A DNA stretch of 64,000 nt from Kineothrix sp. MB12-C1 (GTDB taxonomy: Bacteria > Bacillota > Clostridia > Lachnospirales > Lachnospiraceae), in assembly GCF_030863805.1 (NCBI RefSeq), contig NZ_CP132957.1, forward strand, positions 868,001 through 932,000, written 5' to 3'. The translations under genes and the position numbers were made by a program. Positions within the stretch are counted from its first letter, which is position 1, and every line of letters begins with the position of its first letter. The notes under the pieces were generated by a model that had not been told where the DNA came from, searched no databases, and saw only the letters and a program-made list of their open reading frames with translations. Below, piece by piece: positions 51,822-60,133 of this stretch.

Positions 51822-53267
51822 CTATTTTTGCTTCAATATTGCAAGCACATAATTCCATATTCTTTCTGTGGAGGAGATGCTTAGGCGCTCCTCGGTCGTA
51901 TGAATATCCTGCATATTCGGTCCTATGGAAATACACTCCAAATCAGGGATTTTCGCCGATAACAGCCCGCATTCCAATCCTGCATGAATGGCTTGTATCT
52001 GCGGCGTCTGCCCAAACATTTCTTCATATACTCTCGATGCCATATCGCGGAACGGAGAATGGACACGGTATGCCCAACCCGGATATTCTCCTCGTACCTT
52101 TTGCTGCACACCTGCCATCCCGGCAATCGCCCCCAGTCTTCGAATCAGTACATCTTTCGCACTTTCTAAGGAACTTCTCACTGAAAACTGTACCTGTAAG
52201 GCCGCTTCCTCCAGCTCGATAATTCCCATATTCAGAGAAGTCTCCACAAGTCCTTCGATATCTGCGCTCATCGCCTGTACTCCATTTGGCGCGCAGAATA
52301 AAAGGTAAATTGCCCTTTCCATGGATTCCTTTGTCAAGCAACGACAGCCTCCCTCTTCTCTCTTCACTGCTTCCAGGAAAAATCCCGGGTCCTTTGTCTG
52401 CAGCTCTTGTTTTACCTGTATCTCCATATCCTTCACAATACGAAGAAGATCCTCTTCTCTATCTTTATTCACCAAAACGATAGCTGATGCCTCCCTGGGA
52501 ATCGCATTGTCCGCCAAGCCGCCTTTTACTGCTGCCATAGAGAATCCTTGGACTTCTTGTAATGCTTCCAATAATCGTCCCAATAGCCAGTTGGCATTTC
52601 CTCTTTCCTTATGGATTTCAGCCCCTGAATGTCCCCCCAGCAATCCTTTTACTGATACCTCATAGATACTGCCTTCTCTTTTTTCCCACTCTACGGGAAG
52701 AGTCCAATCCACCCTGGCACCGCCTGCACAGCCTGCCCAGATCACACCTTCCTCTTCGGAATCCAGATTCAGCATTCTCTTTCCTTTTAACATGGATACA
52801 TCGATGCCTCTGGCGCCATCCATTCCCGTCTCTTCATCCACCGTCACGATAACTTCAAGCCTTGGATGCTCCAGAGTACTATCATCTAGTATTGCCAGCG
52901 CATAAGCTACTGCAATTCCATCATCTCCGCCCAGGCTCGTATCTTCTGCAAAGACATAATCTCCTTCTACCTTAAGATTGAGCCCCTCTGTCTTCATATC
53001 GATCGCCGCTTCCGGTTTCTTCACGGCAACCATATCCATATGACCTTGTAAAATAATCGGAGCCACCTCTTCATATCCTGCCGAAGCCTCTTTGATAATA
53101 ATTATATTTTTCAATTCATCCTGCAAAACGAATAAATTTCTTTCCTTTGCAAAATGCTTAAGATAATTACTGATTTCATCCACGTTTCCCGAGCCGTGAG
53201 GGATGGCACATATTTCTTCGAAATAATGAAATACCCTCTTTGGATTTAAATTTTCTAACTTTTTCAT
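51822..53267 (-). CDS. pepD: Cytosol nonspecific (aminoacyl-histidine) dipeptidase, M20 family
   Basis: 481 residues, ATG with GAGG 9 bases upstream. M20 zinc-site residues: GHMDMVAV (His, Asp), EDTSLGGDDGIAVAYALAI (bridging Asp), DEETGMDGARG (Glu-Glu), LNLDSEEEG, and late His in HAGLECGLL. The lid domain carries the phrase KGLLGGHSGAEIHKERGNAN. It hydrolyses dipeptides such as Xaa-His in the cytoplasm. Length and motifs match PepD. Confidence 0.93.
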   Translation of the reverse strand: MKKLENLNPKRVFHYFEEICAIPHGSGNVDEISNYLKHFAKERNLFVLQDELKNIIIIKEASAGYEEVAPIILQGHMDMVAVKKPEAAIDMKTEGLNLKVEGDYVFAEDTSLGGDDGIAVAYALAILDDSTLEHPRLEVIVTVDEETGMDGARGIDVSMLKGKRMLNLDSEEEGVIWAGCAGGARVDWTLPVEWEKREGSIYEVSVKGLLGGHSGAEIHKERGNANWLLGRLLEALQEVQGFSMAAVKGGLADNAIPREASAIVLVNKDREEDLLRIVKDMEIQVKQELQTKDPGFFLEAVKREEGGCRCLTKESMERAIYLLFCAPNGVQAMSADIEGLVETSLNMGIIELEEAALQVQFSVRSSLESAKDVLIRRLGAIAGMAGVQQKVRGEYPGWAYRVHSPFRDMASRVYEEMFGQTPQIQAIHAGLECGLLSAKIPDLECISIGPNMQDIHTTEERLSISSTERIWNYVLAILKQK

Positions 53268-53435
53268 CGTTCTAACCTCATTTTTCTTTTATCCATTTTC
53301 TTCGAACCTAAATTCCTGCTAAATCTCGATTCATAGAATTATCGAATACTTTCTATAGTATACACTGAATATACCTTATTGATAAACAGGAATTGTCCAA
53401 ATTTATAAAATATTTACATATTTTCCCTGTTACAA

Positions 53436-53470
53436 TAAAAAAATCCTGAGGGCCGATAACCTTCAGGATT
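53436..53470 (-). terminator. Terminator of the infC-rpmI-rplT operon
   Basis: AATCCTGAAGG and CCCTCAGGATT form a stem followed by TTTTTTTATTG on the minus strand. It lies just after rplT. Confidence 0.85.
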
Positions 53471-53488
53471 TCTATATTCTCATTTTAA

Positions 53489-53845
53489 TTATGATAATTT
53501 ACTCTTTGCAAGCTCAGCTAATGCTGCAAAACCTTCTGCATCATTTACTGCTAATTCAGCAAGCATCTTTCTGTTCATTTCTACTTCTGCAAGCTTTAAT
53601 CCATGCATAAATTTGCTATAAGATAAGCCGTTCAATCTGGATGCTGCATTGATACGTGCAATCCATAACTGTCTGAACTGGCGCTTTCTTTCTTTTCTTC
53701 CTGAGTAGGAATTTGCTAATGCCCTCATTACGGACTGTTTTGCAACTCTATATTGTTTTGATCTTGCTCCTCTATAACCTTTCGCAAGCTTTAATACTCT
53801 ATTGTGTTTTTTCTTGGCATTTACGCCGCCTTTAATTCTCGCCAT
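53489..53845 (-). CDS. rplT: Ribosomal protein L20
   Basis: 118 residues, beginning [20 protein letters not shown] and containing [20 protein letters not shown]. Length and sequence are standard for L20, which folds early in 50S assembly. In Firmicutes it represses its own operon through a leader; a matching leader is at 54696-54860. It lies 40 bases downstream of rpmI. Confidence 0.98.
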   Translation of the reverse strand: MARIKGGVNAKKKHNRVLKLAKGYRGARSKQYRVAKQSVMRALANSYSGRKERKRQFRQLWIARINAASRLNGLSYSKFMHGLKLAEVEMNRKMLAELAVNDAEGFAALAELAKSKLS

Positions 53846-53885
53846 TTCTTATTTTCCTCCTTACGATTCTTCGAAATATTTTGTA

Positions 53886-54083
53886 TTACAGATATGGTAA
53901 AATCTTTTTCATATTCTTAACATTAGTTGCATCTGTAATAGCAGACTGTCTGAGATTTCTCTTTCTCTTCGCTGATTTCTTCGTTAAGATATGGCGTTTG
54001 TAAGCTTTGCTTCTTTTTAATTTACCTGTTCCTGTTAATTTAAAACGTTTAGCAGCTGCTCTGCTTGTCTTCATTTTTGGCAT
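53886..54083 (-). CDS. rpmI: Ribosomal protein L35
   Basis: 65 residues, [20 protein letters not shown] and ending in KKILPYL, standard for L35 of the large subunit. Good ribosome site AGGAGG. It lies between infC and rplT as in most bacteria. Confidence 0.98.
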   Translation of the reverse strand: MPKMKTSRAAAKRFKLTGTGKLKRSKAYKRHILTKKSAKRKRNLRQSAITDATNVKNMKKILPYL

Positions 54084-54133
54084 ATTTAATTCCTCCTATA
54101 CTTCATCAATTTTATCTATTTTAACTGGACTAA

Positions 54134-54640
54134 CTAACGCTTTTCAGTTAAAAACATTGTCATACTTCTACCTTCCACCTTAGGTGCCTTTTCCACAGTC
54201 GCAATATCAGAAAGCGCTTGTGCAAAATCATCCAAAATATGCCTACTGCTTCCCATATGTGCCATCTCACGGCCACGGAAACGAAGGGTTATTTTTACTT
54301 TATCACCTTTAGCAATGAATTTCTTTGCAGCACTCACCTTTGTATTCAAATCATTGGTGTCAATATTCGGAGACAAACGAATTTCTTTTATTTCAATTAC
54401 CTTTTGTTTCTTTTTTGCTTCTTTTTCTTTTCGTCCTTGTTCATATTTGAACTTTCCGTAATCAACAATCTTGCAGACCGGCGGTTTCGCGGTCGGTGCA
54501 ATCTTCACCAGATCGAGTTCCGCTTCTTCTGCCAGCTTCATGGCATCTTTCGAGGTCATGACTCCTAATTGTTCTCCATTCTCCCCAATTACGCGTACTT
54601 CTTTGTCTCTAATCTGTTCGTTAATCAATAAATCGCTAAT
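54134..54640 (-). CDS. infC: Translation initiation factor IF-3, with ATT start codon
   Basis: IF-3 keeps ribosomal subunits apart and checks the start codon. The N-terminal domain (NEQIRDKEVRVIGENGEQLG) and C-terminal domain (RGREMAHMGSSRHILDDFA) are intact over 168 residues. The likely start is an ATT at 54640 (ATT AGC GAT TTA TTG), because GGAGG lies about 8 bases upstream, while the in-frame TTG at 54628 has none. An AUU start for infC is a known device: IF-3 rejects it and so limits its own synthesis. First gene of the infC-rpmI-rplT operon. Confidence 0.9.
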   Translation of the reverse strand: MSDLLINEQIRDKEVRVIGENGEQLGVMTSKDAMKLAEEAELDLVKIAPTAKPPVCKIVDYGKFKYEQGRKEKEAKKKQKVIEIKEIRLSPNIDTNDLNTKVSAAKKFIAKGDKVKITLRFRGREMAHMGSSRHILDDFAQALSDIATVEKAPKVEGRSMTMFLTEKR

Positions 54641-54695
54641 GGTTTCGCCCTCCTCGTAATAATAGTGTTATCCGTCTTCTCGAGATACACCGCAT

Positions 54696-54860
54696 AAAAA
54701 AAGTGGATAGCATAACTATCCACCAATCGTACATTCTCATAATTCCAACATAGACCAATCGCCAAGTTGGGAAATTTAGAATTATAGACACCTACGAGCC
54801 TTTGCTGTAGGGTGAGAGTGGATACTCTGCTTGATTATTCTGTGTTCCTCACACGCTTAC
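54696..54860 (-). promoter_or_regulatory. infC leader (L20-leader type) with internal terminator
   Basis: The transcript from the promoter at 54863-54891 runs about 215 bases before infC. It ends its structured part in a perfect terminator, GTGGATAG/CTATCCAC plus TTTTTTT (54723-54696). Firmicutes use such leaders to let L20 stop transcription of this operon. The specific L20-binding fold is inferred from position and from the attenuator, not aligned. Confidence 0.7.
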
Positions 54861-54862
54861 AT

Positions 54863-54891
54863 AGTATAACATTCCATTTTTTATATGTCAA
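54863..54891 (-). promoter_or_regulatory. Sigma-A promoter of the infC operon
   Basis: TTGACA (54891-54886), exactly 17 bases, TATACT (54868-54863). It is the best -35/-10 pair in this part of the window. Confidence 0.8.
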
Positions 54892-54922
54892 GTGAAAAAT
54901 ATCATATTCTCAAAAGTATTTT

Positions 54923-55561
54923 TTATTCCTGTTCACCTTCAAAAACTATGCGGATTGTTTCGGCACTTTTTTCAAATTCTTTCATTCGTTCATCATCCGA
55001 TGCCTGAGAATAGGTAATCGTATAAATCTGGTCCGCAGTAATAATATAAATGAGCTGTTCTAACGTCACTCCTTGCACGCTGCAAGAGAGCTTGACTTCG
55101 TATGCCGGACATCCATCTATCTCCACTGTTTTAAACCGATAAGAAGTAATCTTAGCATCAGCTCCATAGACTTCTTTGAATTTTCGCTCAGCCTTTCTCT
55201 TATAAGCTTCGGCATCCATCGCTTCTTTTAAGTCTTCTGCTCCTACATTCTCCACTACCGAATAATAGATGTTAGAAGAATCGATGGAATTTCTTTCAGA
55301 GACATACATTCCCTTTATCTCACTGTCTGCAATATATCCTTCCGGTAAAATGACGGTGCATCCTGTATCTCTATATTTTTCATTTTTATATACGCTCAAC
55401 GCCTCAATTTGCGCATGTTCCTGCAAGGTTGCACTCTGTTCCTCATTTGTAATAGATATTCTTTCAGCCGCGAATACCGTCTTTGCAGCCAAAGTCGTAC
55501 CTGATATTAATGTAATCAATATTCCGGCAACTGCTGCTACAGCGATTTTTTTATTATTCAT
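54923..55561 (-). CDS. Secreted protein of unknown function
   Basis: 212 residues with a signal peptide (MNNKKIAVAAVAGILITLIS) and probable cleavage after AKTVFAAE. The mature part has a YSVVENVGAEDLKEAMDAEAYKRK segment and late DQIYTITYSQASDDERMKEFEKS. That resembles secreted PsbP-like or DUF1795-like proteins, but I do not assign a family. Single gene with a weak start site. Confidence 0.65.
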   Translation of the reverse strand: MNNKKIAVAAVAGILITLISGTTLAAKTVFAAERISITNEEQSATLQEHAQIEALSVYKNEKYRDTGCTVILPEGYIADSEIKGMYVSERNSIDSSNIYYSVVENVGAEDLKEAMDAEAYKRKAERKFKEVYGADAKITSYRFKTVEIDGCPAYEVKLSCSVQGVTLEQLIYIITADQIYTITYSQASDDERMKEFEKSAETIRIVFEGEQE

Positions 55562-55769
55562 AATTACTTGTTCATGCCTTTCTCATATCCTTCCAAACTT
55601 TAGGCAGGGACACGATATTTCACACTTATTCTTATCATGCCTTTTGCCTCTTCCTATTATAGAGAAATTATTTACCCTATACAAGGGTAAAAACAAAAAA
55701 TGTAATAAAGTTCACAATTTCGTAATATTTAACCTAACAATATGTATCCTCTTTATTTCTATATAAAAC

Positions 55770-55795
55770 CTTCGCGGAAAATGCGTCCCGCGAAG
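55770..55795 (-). terminator. Terminator of the DUF1540 gene
   Basis: CTTCGCGG and CCGCGAAG pair perfectly around 10 bases; TTTTATAT follows on the minus strand. Confidence 0.7.
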
Positions 55796-55825
55796 ATTTT
55801 ATATGAACTACTGAATAATTACCCT

Positions 55826-56140
55826 TTATCTTTCTTTAAAAGTAGCGCAAAGAGTTTCTCTGCAATCCTCCGCGCCGCTTCCTTTGATATCCACATGCTG
55901 TGCGAAACATTTATAGTTACTGTTATACACACATTTCGCCGCCTCGCAGTCGATACTGATGGTCTTACATGGATGTTCTAAGGCACTCATATAAGAATCC
56001 CCTCTTCTTTCAGCGAAGCTTTCACAGCAGGTATCATCCTCTTGATGAGCATGTTTTCCTCCTACCATAATATCACCCTTACAGCAACATTCACTTTTGT
56101 TATACACACAACTATCAACTGTACAATCTAACTGAGCCAT
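55826..56140 (-). CDS. Cysteine-rich protein with two DUF1540 domains
   Basis: 104 residues, ATG with AGGAGG 6 bases upstream. Two copies of the short DUF1540 pattern: DCTVDSCVYNKSECCCKGDI and, later, DCEAAKCVYNSNYKCFAQHVDI. Each has four cysteines and probably binds metal. The family is common in spore-forming Clostridia; its function is unknown. A 25-residue acidic linker with CCESF lies between the copies. Confidence 0.85.
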   Translation of the reverse strand: MAQLDCTVDSCVYNKSECCCKGDIMVGGKHAHQEDDTCCESFAERRGDSYMSALEHPCKTISIDCEAAKCVYNSNYKCFAQHVDIKGSGAEDCRETLCATFKER

Positions 56141-56244
56141 TTTTTACCTCCTATCAGACAAGAATATTTCCATAGTTAGTATGACTCCCTTATTCAAAAA
56201 TATACGGTGCATTCCGCTTACTTTTTTATTGATTTTAAATTATT

Positions 56245-58014
56245 TTACGCATAGTACCTGGCCTGTGCTTTGAACATTTCCGCATAAATCCCATCAGACA
56301 GATTCACCAGCTCTTCATGTGTTCCGTATTCCTTAATCGTATTATCTGCAAATACGGCTATCTTATCGCAGAATTTGCAGGAGGATAATCTGTGTGAAAT
56401 ATAAATTGCTGTCTTACCACCTATTAATGTATCGAATTGTCTGTAAACATCATATTCTGCAATTGGATCCAGCGCTGCAGTAGGCTCATCTAATATAACA
56501 ACCGGAGAGTCCTTATAAAGAGCCCTTGCAATAGCCAATTTTTGCATTTCTCCGCCTGAAGGTTCAATGCCTTCCTTATCGAAATATTTGTATATTTGTG
56601 TGTCGAGACCTTTAGGAAGCGATTCCACTTTCGGTATAAGCCCACTCAATGCACAAATATTCTTTATATCCTGTTCTTCTACTTCTTTTTCCCAATCTCC
56701 GAGTTTTATATTCTCCCGTAGGGACAAAGCGAACATTTTAAAATCTTGAAAGACCACTGCCAATGTTTTTATGTAAGTATCGTAATCAAAGTTCTTAATA
56801 TTCACACCATTTAATAGGATTTCTCCCTCATTCACATCATACAATCGGCATAAAAGCTTGATAAAAGTCGTTTTACCTGCCCCATTCAGTCCTACTACAG
56901 ATAAATGCTGCCCTCCGGGAATCGTAATATTAATATCTTTTAATATATATTCCTGCATGGACGGATATCGGAATGATACATTACGAAACTCGATAATCGG
57001 AAGCGTCTCTTCCGAAATAGTCTCTTTCCCCGCTTTATGCGTATCCTCTATCTCTATAAACTTTACATATTCCCTCATAAAGTTTAACTTTCTACGTACT
57101 TCCTGAATCTGATTCAACAATCCTTGTAAACTATCCTTCAAATTATTGGAGGCACCGGCTAACAAAGTGAAATCTCCGATACTAATAGTGCCTGTAAGGA
57201 GTTTATAACTTAAGTAGCCGTAAATACAAAGACCTTTTAAGAAATTGACAAAACTTCCTACGCAGTTCCATCTTCCGATACTGTTCGCCGTATAATAAAA
57301 GATATCGGAGCATTTCTTTGTCGTATTTATGAACTGCTCGCGCATCATGAGCGCTCCGTTATATAGGCGTATGCTTTTTGCAAATTTGACTTCCAACATA
57401 TTCCTCGTTGCATAACCAAAAGCTCTATTTACTTTCGGAAATTTCTCGAACTCAATCTTTTGTATTTTACCCGTCTGCCATACCGTGAAGGTTCCTCCTA
57501 CCACCGCAAATAAGGCGACGATAAGAAGTACCGGGCTCATTACCACTACGATCGAAATAACTCCTGATAAAATCAGTGCGTAGGAGATAAGCAGCTGAAT
57601 GCTTTCACTAAGTCCTTTCATTCCGCCGGAATACCATGCCATTCCCTCATCGGCTTTTCTTCCTTGATCCAGGGTTTCGGCATTCTCTGTAAGGGGATAA
57701 TCCATTGTCATGGACTTGAGACTGAGCCGGTCATAAAAATAACGGTCGAACCAATCATCATACTTCGCCAGATTAGTTCGTACGATATGGATCAGACTTA
57801 GGAAAAGAAGATTCCCCCCTACAATACCGGCAACAATAATCAGTAATATCTCTGCATTTCTATTGCCCACCAGTTCCTCTAATAAATATTTTGACAATAT
57901 CAAGTTAATAAAAGGGTGCCCCGCATTTAACAGAATACTAACAAGCAAAAAGACTACATAGGCAGGTTTTTCGTGCCATGCTGCAGAATAAAAATACTTT
58001 AACGTTCTAAGCAT
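56245..58014 (-). CDS. ABC exporter half-transporter B (membrane + ATPase)
   Basis: From the ATG at 58014 (GGAGG 8 bases upstream) the protein is 589 residues. N-terminal membrane domain with six spans; C-terminal ATPase with Walker A GLNGAGKTT, signature PSGGEMQKLAIARAL, Walker B VVILDEPTAALDP, and His in YISHRLSS. It overlaps the preceding half-transporter by 8 bases, so the two probably work as a heterodimer. Substrate unknown, no peptidase domain. Confidence 0.88.
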   Translation of the reverse strand: MLRTLKYFYSAAWHEKPAYVVFLLVSILLNAGHPFINLILSKYLLEELVGNRNAEILLIIVAGIVGGNLLFLSLIHIVRTNLAKYDDWFDRYFYDRLSLKSMTMDYPLTENAETLDQGRKADEGMAWYSGGMKGLSESIQLLISYALILSGVISIVVVMSPVLLIVALFAVVGGTFTVWQTGKIQKIEFEKFPKVNRAFGYATRNMLEVKFAKSIRLYNGALMMREQFINTTKKCSDIFYYTANSIGRWNCVGSFVNFLKGLCIYGYLSYKLLTGTISIGDFTLLAGASNNLKDSLQGLLNQIQEVRRKLNFMREYVKFIEIEDTHKAGKETISEETLPIIEFRNVSFRYPSMQEYILKDINITIPGGQHLSVVGLNGAGKTTFIKLLCRLYDVNEGEILLNGVNIKNFDYDTYIKTLAVVFQDFKMFALSLRENIKLGDWEKEVEEQDIKNICALSGLIPKVESLPKGLDTQIYKYFDKEGIEPSGGEMQKLAIARALYKDSPVVILDEPTAALDPIAEYDVYRQFDTLIGGKTAIYISHRLSSCKFCDKIAVFADNTIKEYGTHEELVNLSDGIYAEMFKAQARYYA

Positions 58015-59920
58015 AACAAGTTTCCTCCTTATCCGCATAATACTGAGCCTGTACCTTGAAAAGCTGTGCGTATTTTTCTCCTTTTTGCATCAGCTCTTGG
58101 TGGGTACCGTATTCTACCAGCTCTCCATCTTCGAACATGGCAATCTGATCACAGAACTTGGTGCTTGATAACCTATGAGAAATATAGACCGTGGTTCTTC
58201 CGCCCGCCATATGATTGAAATTCTCATAGGATTTGCTTTCTGCTATTGCATCCAGAGCTGCCGTCGGTTCGTCCAACACTATCACCGGTGCAGCTTTATA
58301 TAAAGACCTCGCTAACATCAGCTTCTGCTTCTGTCCACCGGAAAGATCGATTCCATCATCGTTCAGATTCTTATACAAATAGGTATCTATACCGAGCGCC
58401 AGCTCTTGAAGCTTATCTTTCAGATCTGCATCATGCAGGCATTTTGTAATTTGCTCCCGTTTCTGTATATCAGCCGTTTGCATCGATACGTTCTGAGCGA
58501 TAGGAAATGCGAAGCTTTCATCTTCCTGAAAGACCGGTGCAAGTAACTTCCAGTAATCATTTAGGTCGTATTGTCTAATATCTATACCGTTCAAATAAAT
58601 ATGCCCTTCGGTAGGCTCATATAATCTGCATAGAAGTTTAACAAAGGTGGATTTTCCGGCCCCATTCAATCCCACGATGGCCAGCTTTTCGCCGGCTTTT
58701 AAGCAAATGGACAAATCTTTCAGCGCATAGCTATCGGTCCCGGGATACTGAAAAGAAACATGATCGAACGTAAATTCATAAGCAGCGTCCTTATCCCATT
58801 TAAAATCTGTGCTCTTTTCTTTAAAGGCTTCTTCACATGCAGTATAATCTTTCAAAAAACTGCTCTTTATAGGTTCATTATTCTGTTCGACATTGCTTTC
58901 CAAAAAGTCCCGGTAATCATTCACATGGCGGCTTTCGCTACATATTACGATAAACTTTGTAAATATTTCATTCAAAGCAGTGGATGCATTATGTACACTT
59001 CCCAGATATAAAGTAAAGTCAGCTACTGTTAATCCGCCAAAAAGAACTTTATAAATGAGAAAGCCATAGGCAGCCCCCTCCTCTACAAACCCGAGGATAT
59101 CACCGATGACATAATATCTTGCATATTTATTTTGTGCCAATATATGCTTCTGATTCAGAAAGTTACTTTCTTTCCGAAGCAAGTGATATAATGGCTTTTG
59201 CATTTGAAATAGACGAATATCTTTTCCGTATGCAAAGTCTGCCGTCTCTTCCCTATATCTCCAGCTCGCCATCGCTTCTTTCGCCACCTTATTTTCACAC
59301 TCCTCCTTTTCATAAATGGAGGCCTGGTTAATGAGCGCGAATCGAATGGAGGATAAGATTAAGATTAAGATAACAATAACGGGATTAATTATGGCTAAAA
59401 GTACCAGAGCCATAACTGCCCTTACCAGGTTGGGCAGCAATTGGCTGGACCAGTAATGCAAACCCGCTACTCCATTACCATTACTGTTAATGGCTCTCCT
59501 CGCTTTAAAAATATTCTTCTGCACTTCCGGGTCTCCATGCATACAAAAGGGCATTGTCCAAACTTTTGTCGTCCAAAAGAGCGCAAAACGATACTCCACA
59601 TCATGCATTCTGCCCTCTGCCTGTTTATCGCATAGATTAGAAGCAACCAGCATCACGAACTCGGTGATTGCCGCAAGCGCCACTAAACATAATACCCTTT
59701 GTACTTCTAATCCCGGTTCTAACGATTGTTCAAAAATCTCAATAATCCGCTTTACCGTATACAGCCATACATAGACGCTTAGCCCCTGTGCCAGTGCATG
59801 AATGATCGTACAAGGTATGACTAGCGGCTGCCATTTTAGAATTCCTGCGATCACATACCGCAAGTTTTCCCATACGGAATATCTTCCTTGTTCTTTTCTT
59901 CTTTCCCCACGCGCTCCCAT
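58007..59920 (-). CDS. ABC exporter half-transporter A (membrane + ATPase)
   Basis: From the ATG at 59920 (GGGGGG about 10 bases upstream) the protein is 637 residues. Membrane domain with about six spans, then Walker A GLNGAGKST, signature LSGGQKQKLMLARSL, Walker B VIVLDEPTAALDA and the H-loop YISHRLSST. A segment with acidic residues (VEQNNEPIKSSFLKDYTACE) links the two domains. A TTGAAA/TAATAT promoter-like pair lies upstream (about 60000-60025 minus). Likely partner of the downstream half-transporter. Confidence 0.88.
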   Translation of the reverse strand: MGARGERRKEQGRYSVWENLRYVIAGILKWQPLVIPCTIIHALAQGLSVYVWLYTVKRIIEIFEQSLEPGLEVQRVLCLVALAAITEFVMLVASNLCDKQAEGRMHDVEYRFALFWTTKVWTMPFCMHGDPEVQKNIFKARRAINSNGNGVAGLHYWSSQLLPNLVRAVMALVLLAIINPVIVILILILSSIRFALINQASIYEKEECENKVAKEAMASWRYREETADFAYGKDIRLFQMQKPLYHLLRKESNFLNQKHILAQNKYARYYVIGDILGFVEEGAAYGFLIYKVLFGGLTVADFTLYLGSVHNASTALNEIFTKFIVICSESRHVNDYRDFLESNVEQNNEPIKSSFLKDYTACEEAFKEKSTDFKWDKDAAYEFTFDHVSFQYPGTDSYALKDLSICLKAGEKLAIVGLNGAGKSTFVKLLCRLYEPTEGHIYLNGIDIRQYDLNDYWKLLAPVFQEDESFAFPIAQNVSMQTADIQKREQITKCLHDADLKDKLQELALGIDTYLYKNLNDDGIDLSGGQKQKLMLARSLYKAAPVIVLDEPTAALDAIAESKSYENFNHMAGGRTTVYISHRLSSTKFCDQIAMFEDGELVEYGTHQELMQKGEKYAQLFKVQAQYYADKEETCYA

Positions 59921-60064
59921 ATAGCAATATTCCCCCCCTATGTAAAACACATTTTACTTTTTAATAAAAATAATATTAAATGTATATAATGGTTTTTTCA
60001 ATATTAAATCAGACAATATACAAAACACGGCAAAAATGCGCAACTTTTTCTTGTTTTTCTTATT

Positions 60065-60119
60065 AAAATAGGGCCGAACCTTCCCTTTATTTTCATAAAG
60101 TTAAAGATTCAGCCCTATT
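60065..60119 (-). terminator. Terminator of the thrS operon
   Basis: AATAGGGCTGAA and TTCGGCCCTATT form the stem, followed by TTAATAAG on the minus strand. Confidence 0.6.
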
Positions 60120-60133
60120 CCGGCTATTTATTT

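Noticed and set aside
54640-54720. Using the TTG at 54628 as the IF-3 start
   Set aside because: The ribosome-binding site fits the ATT at 54640, and IF-3 genes commonly use ATT.
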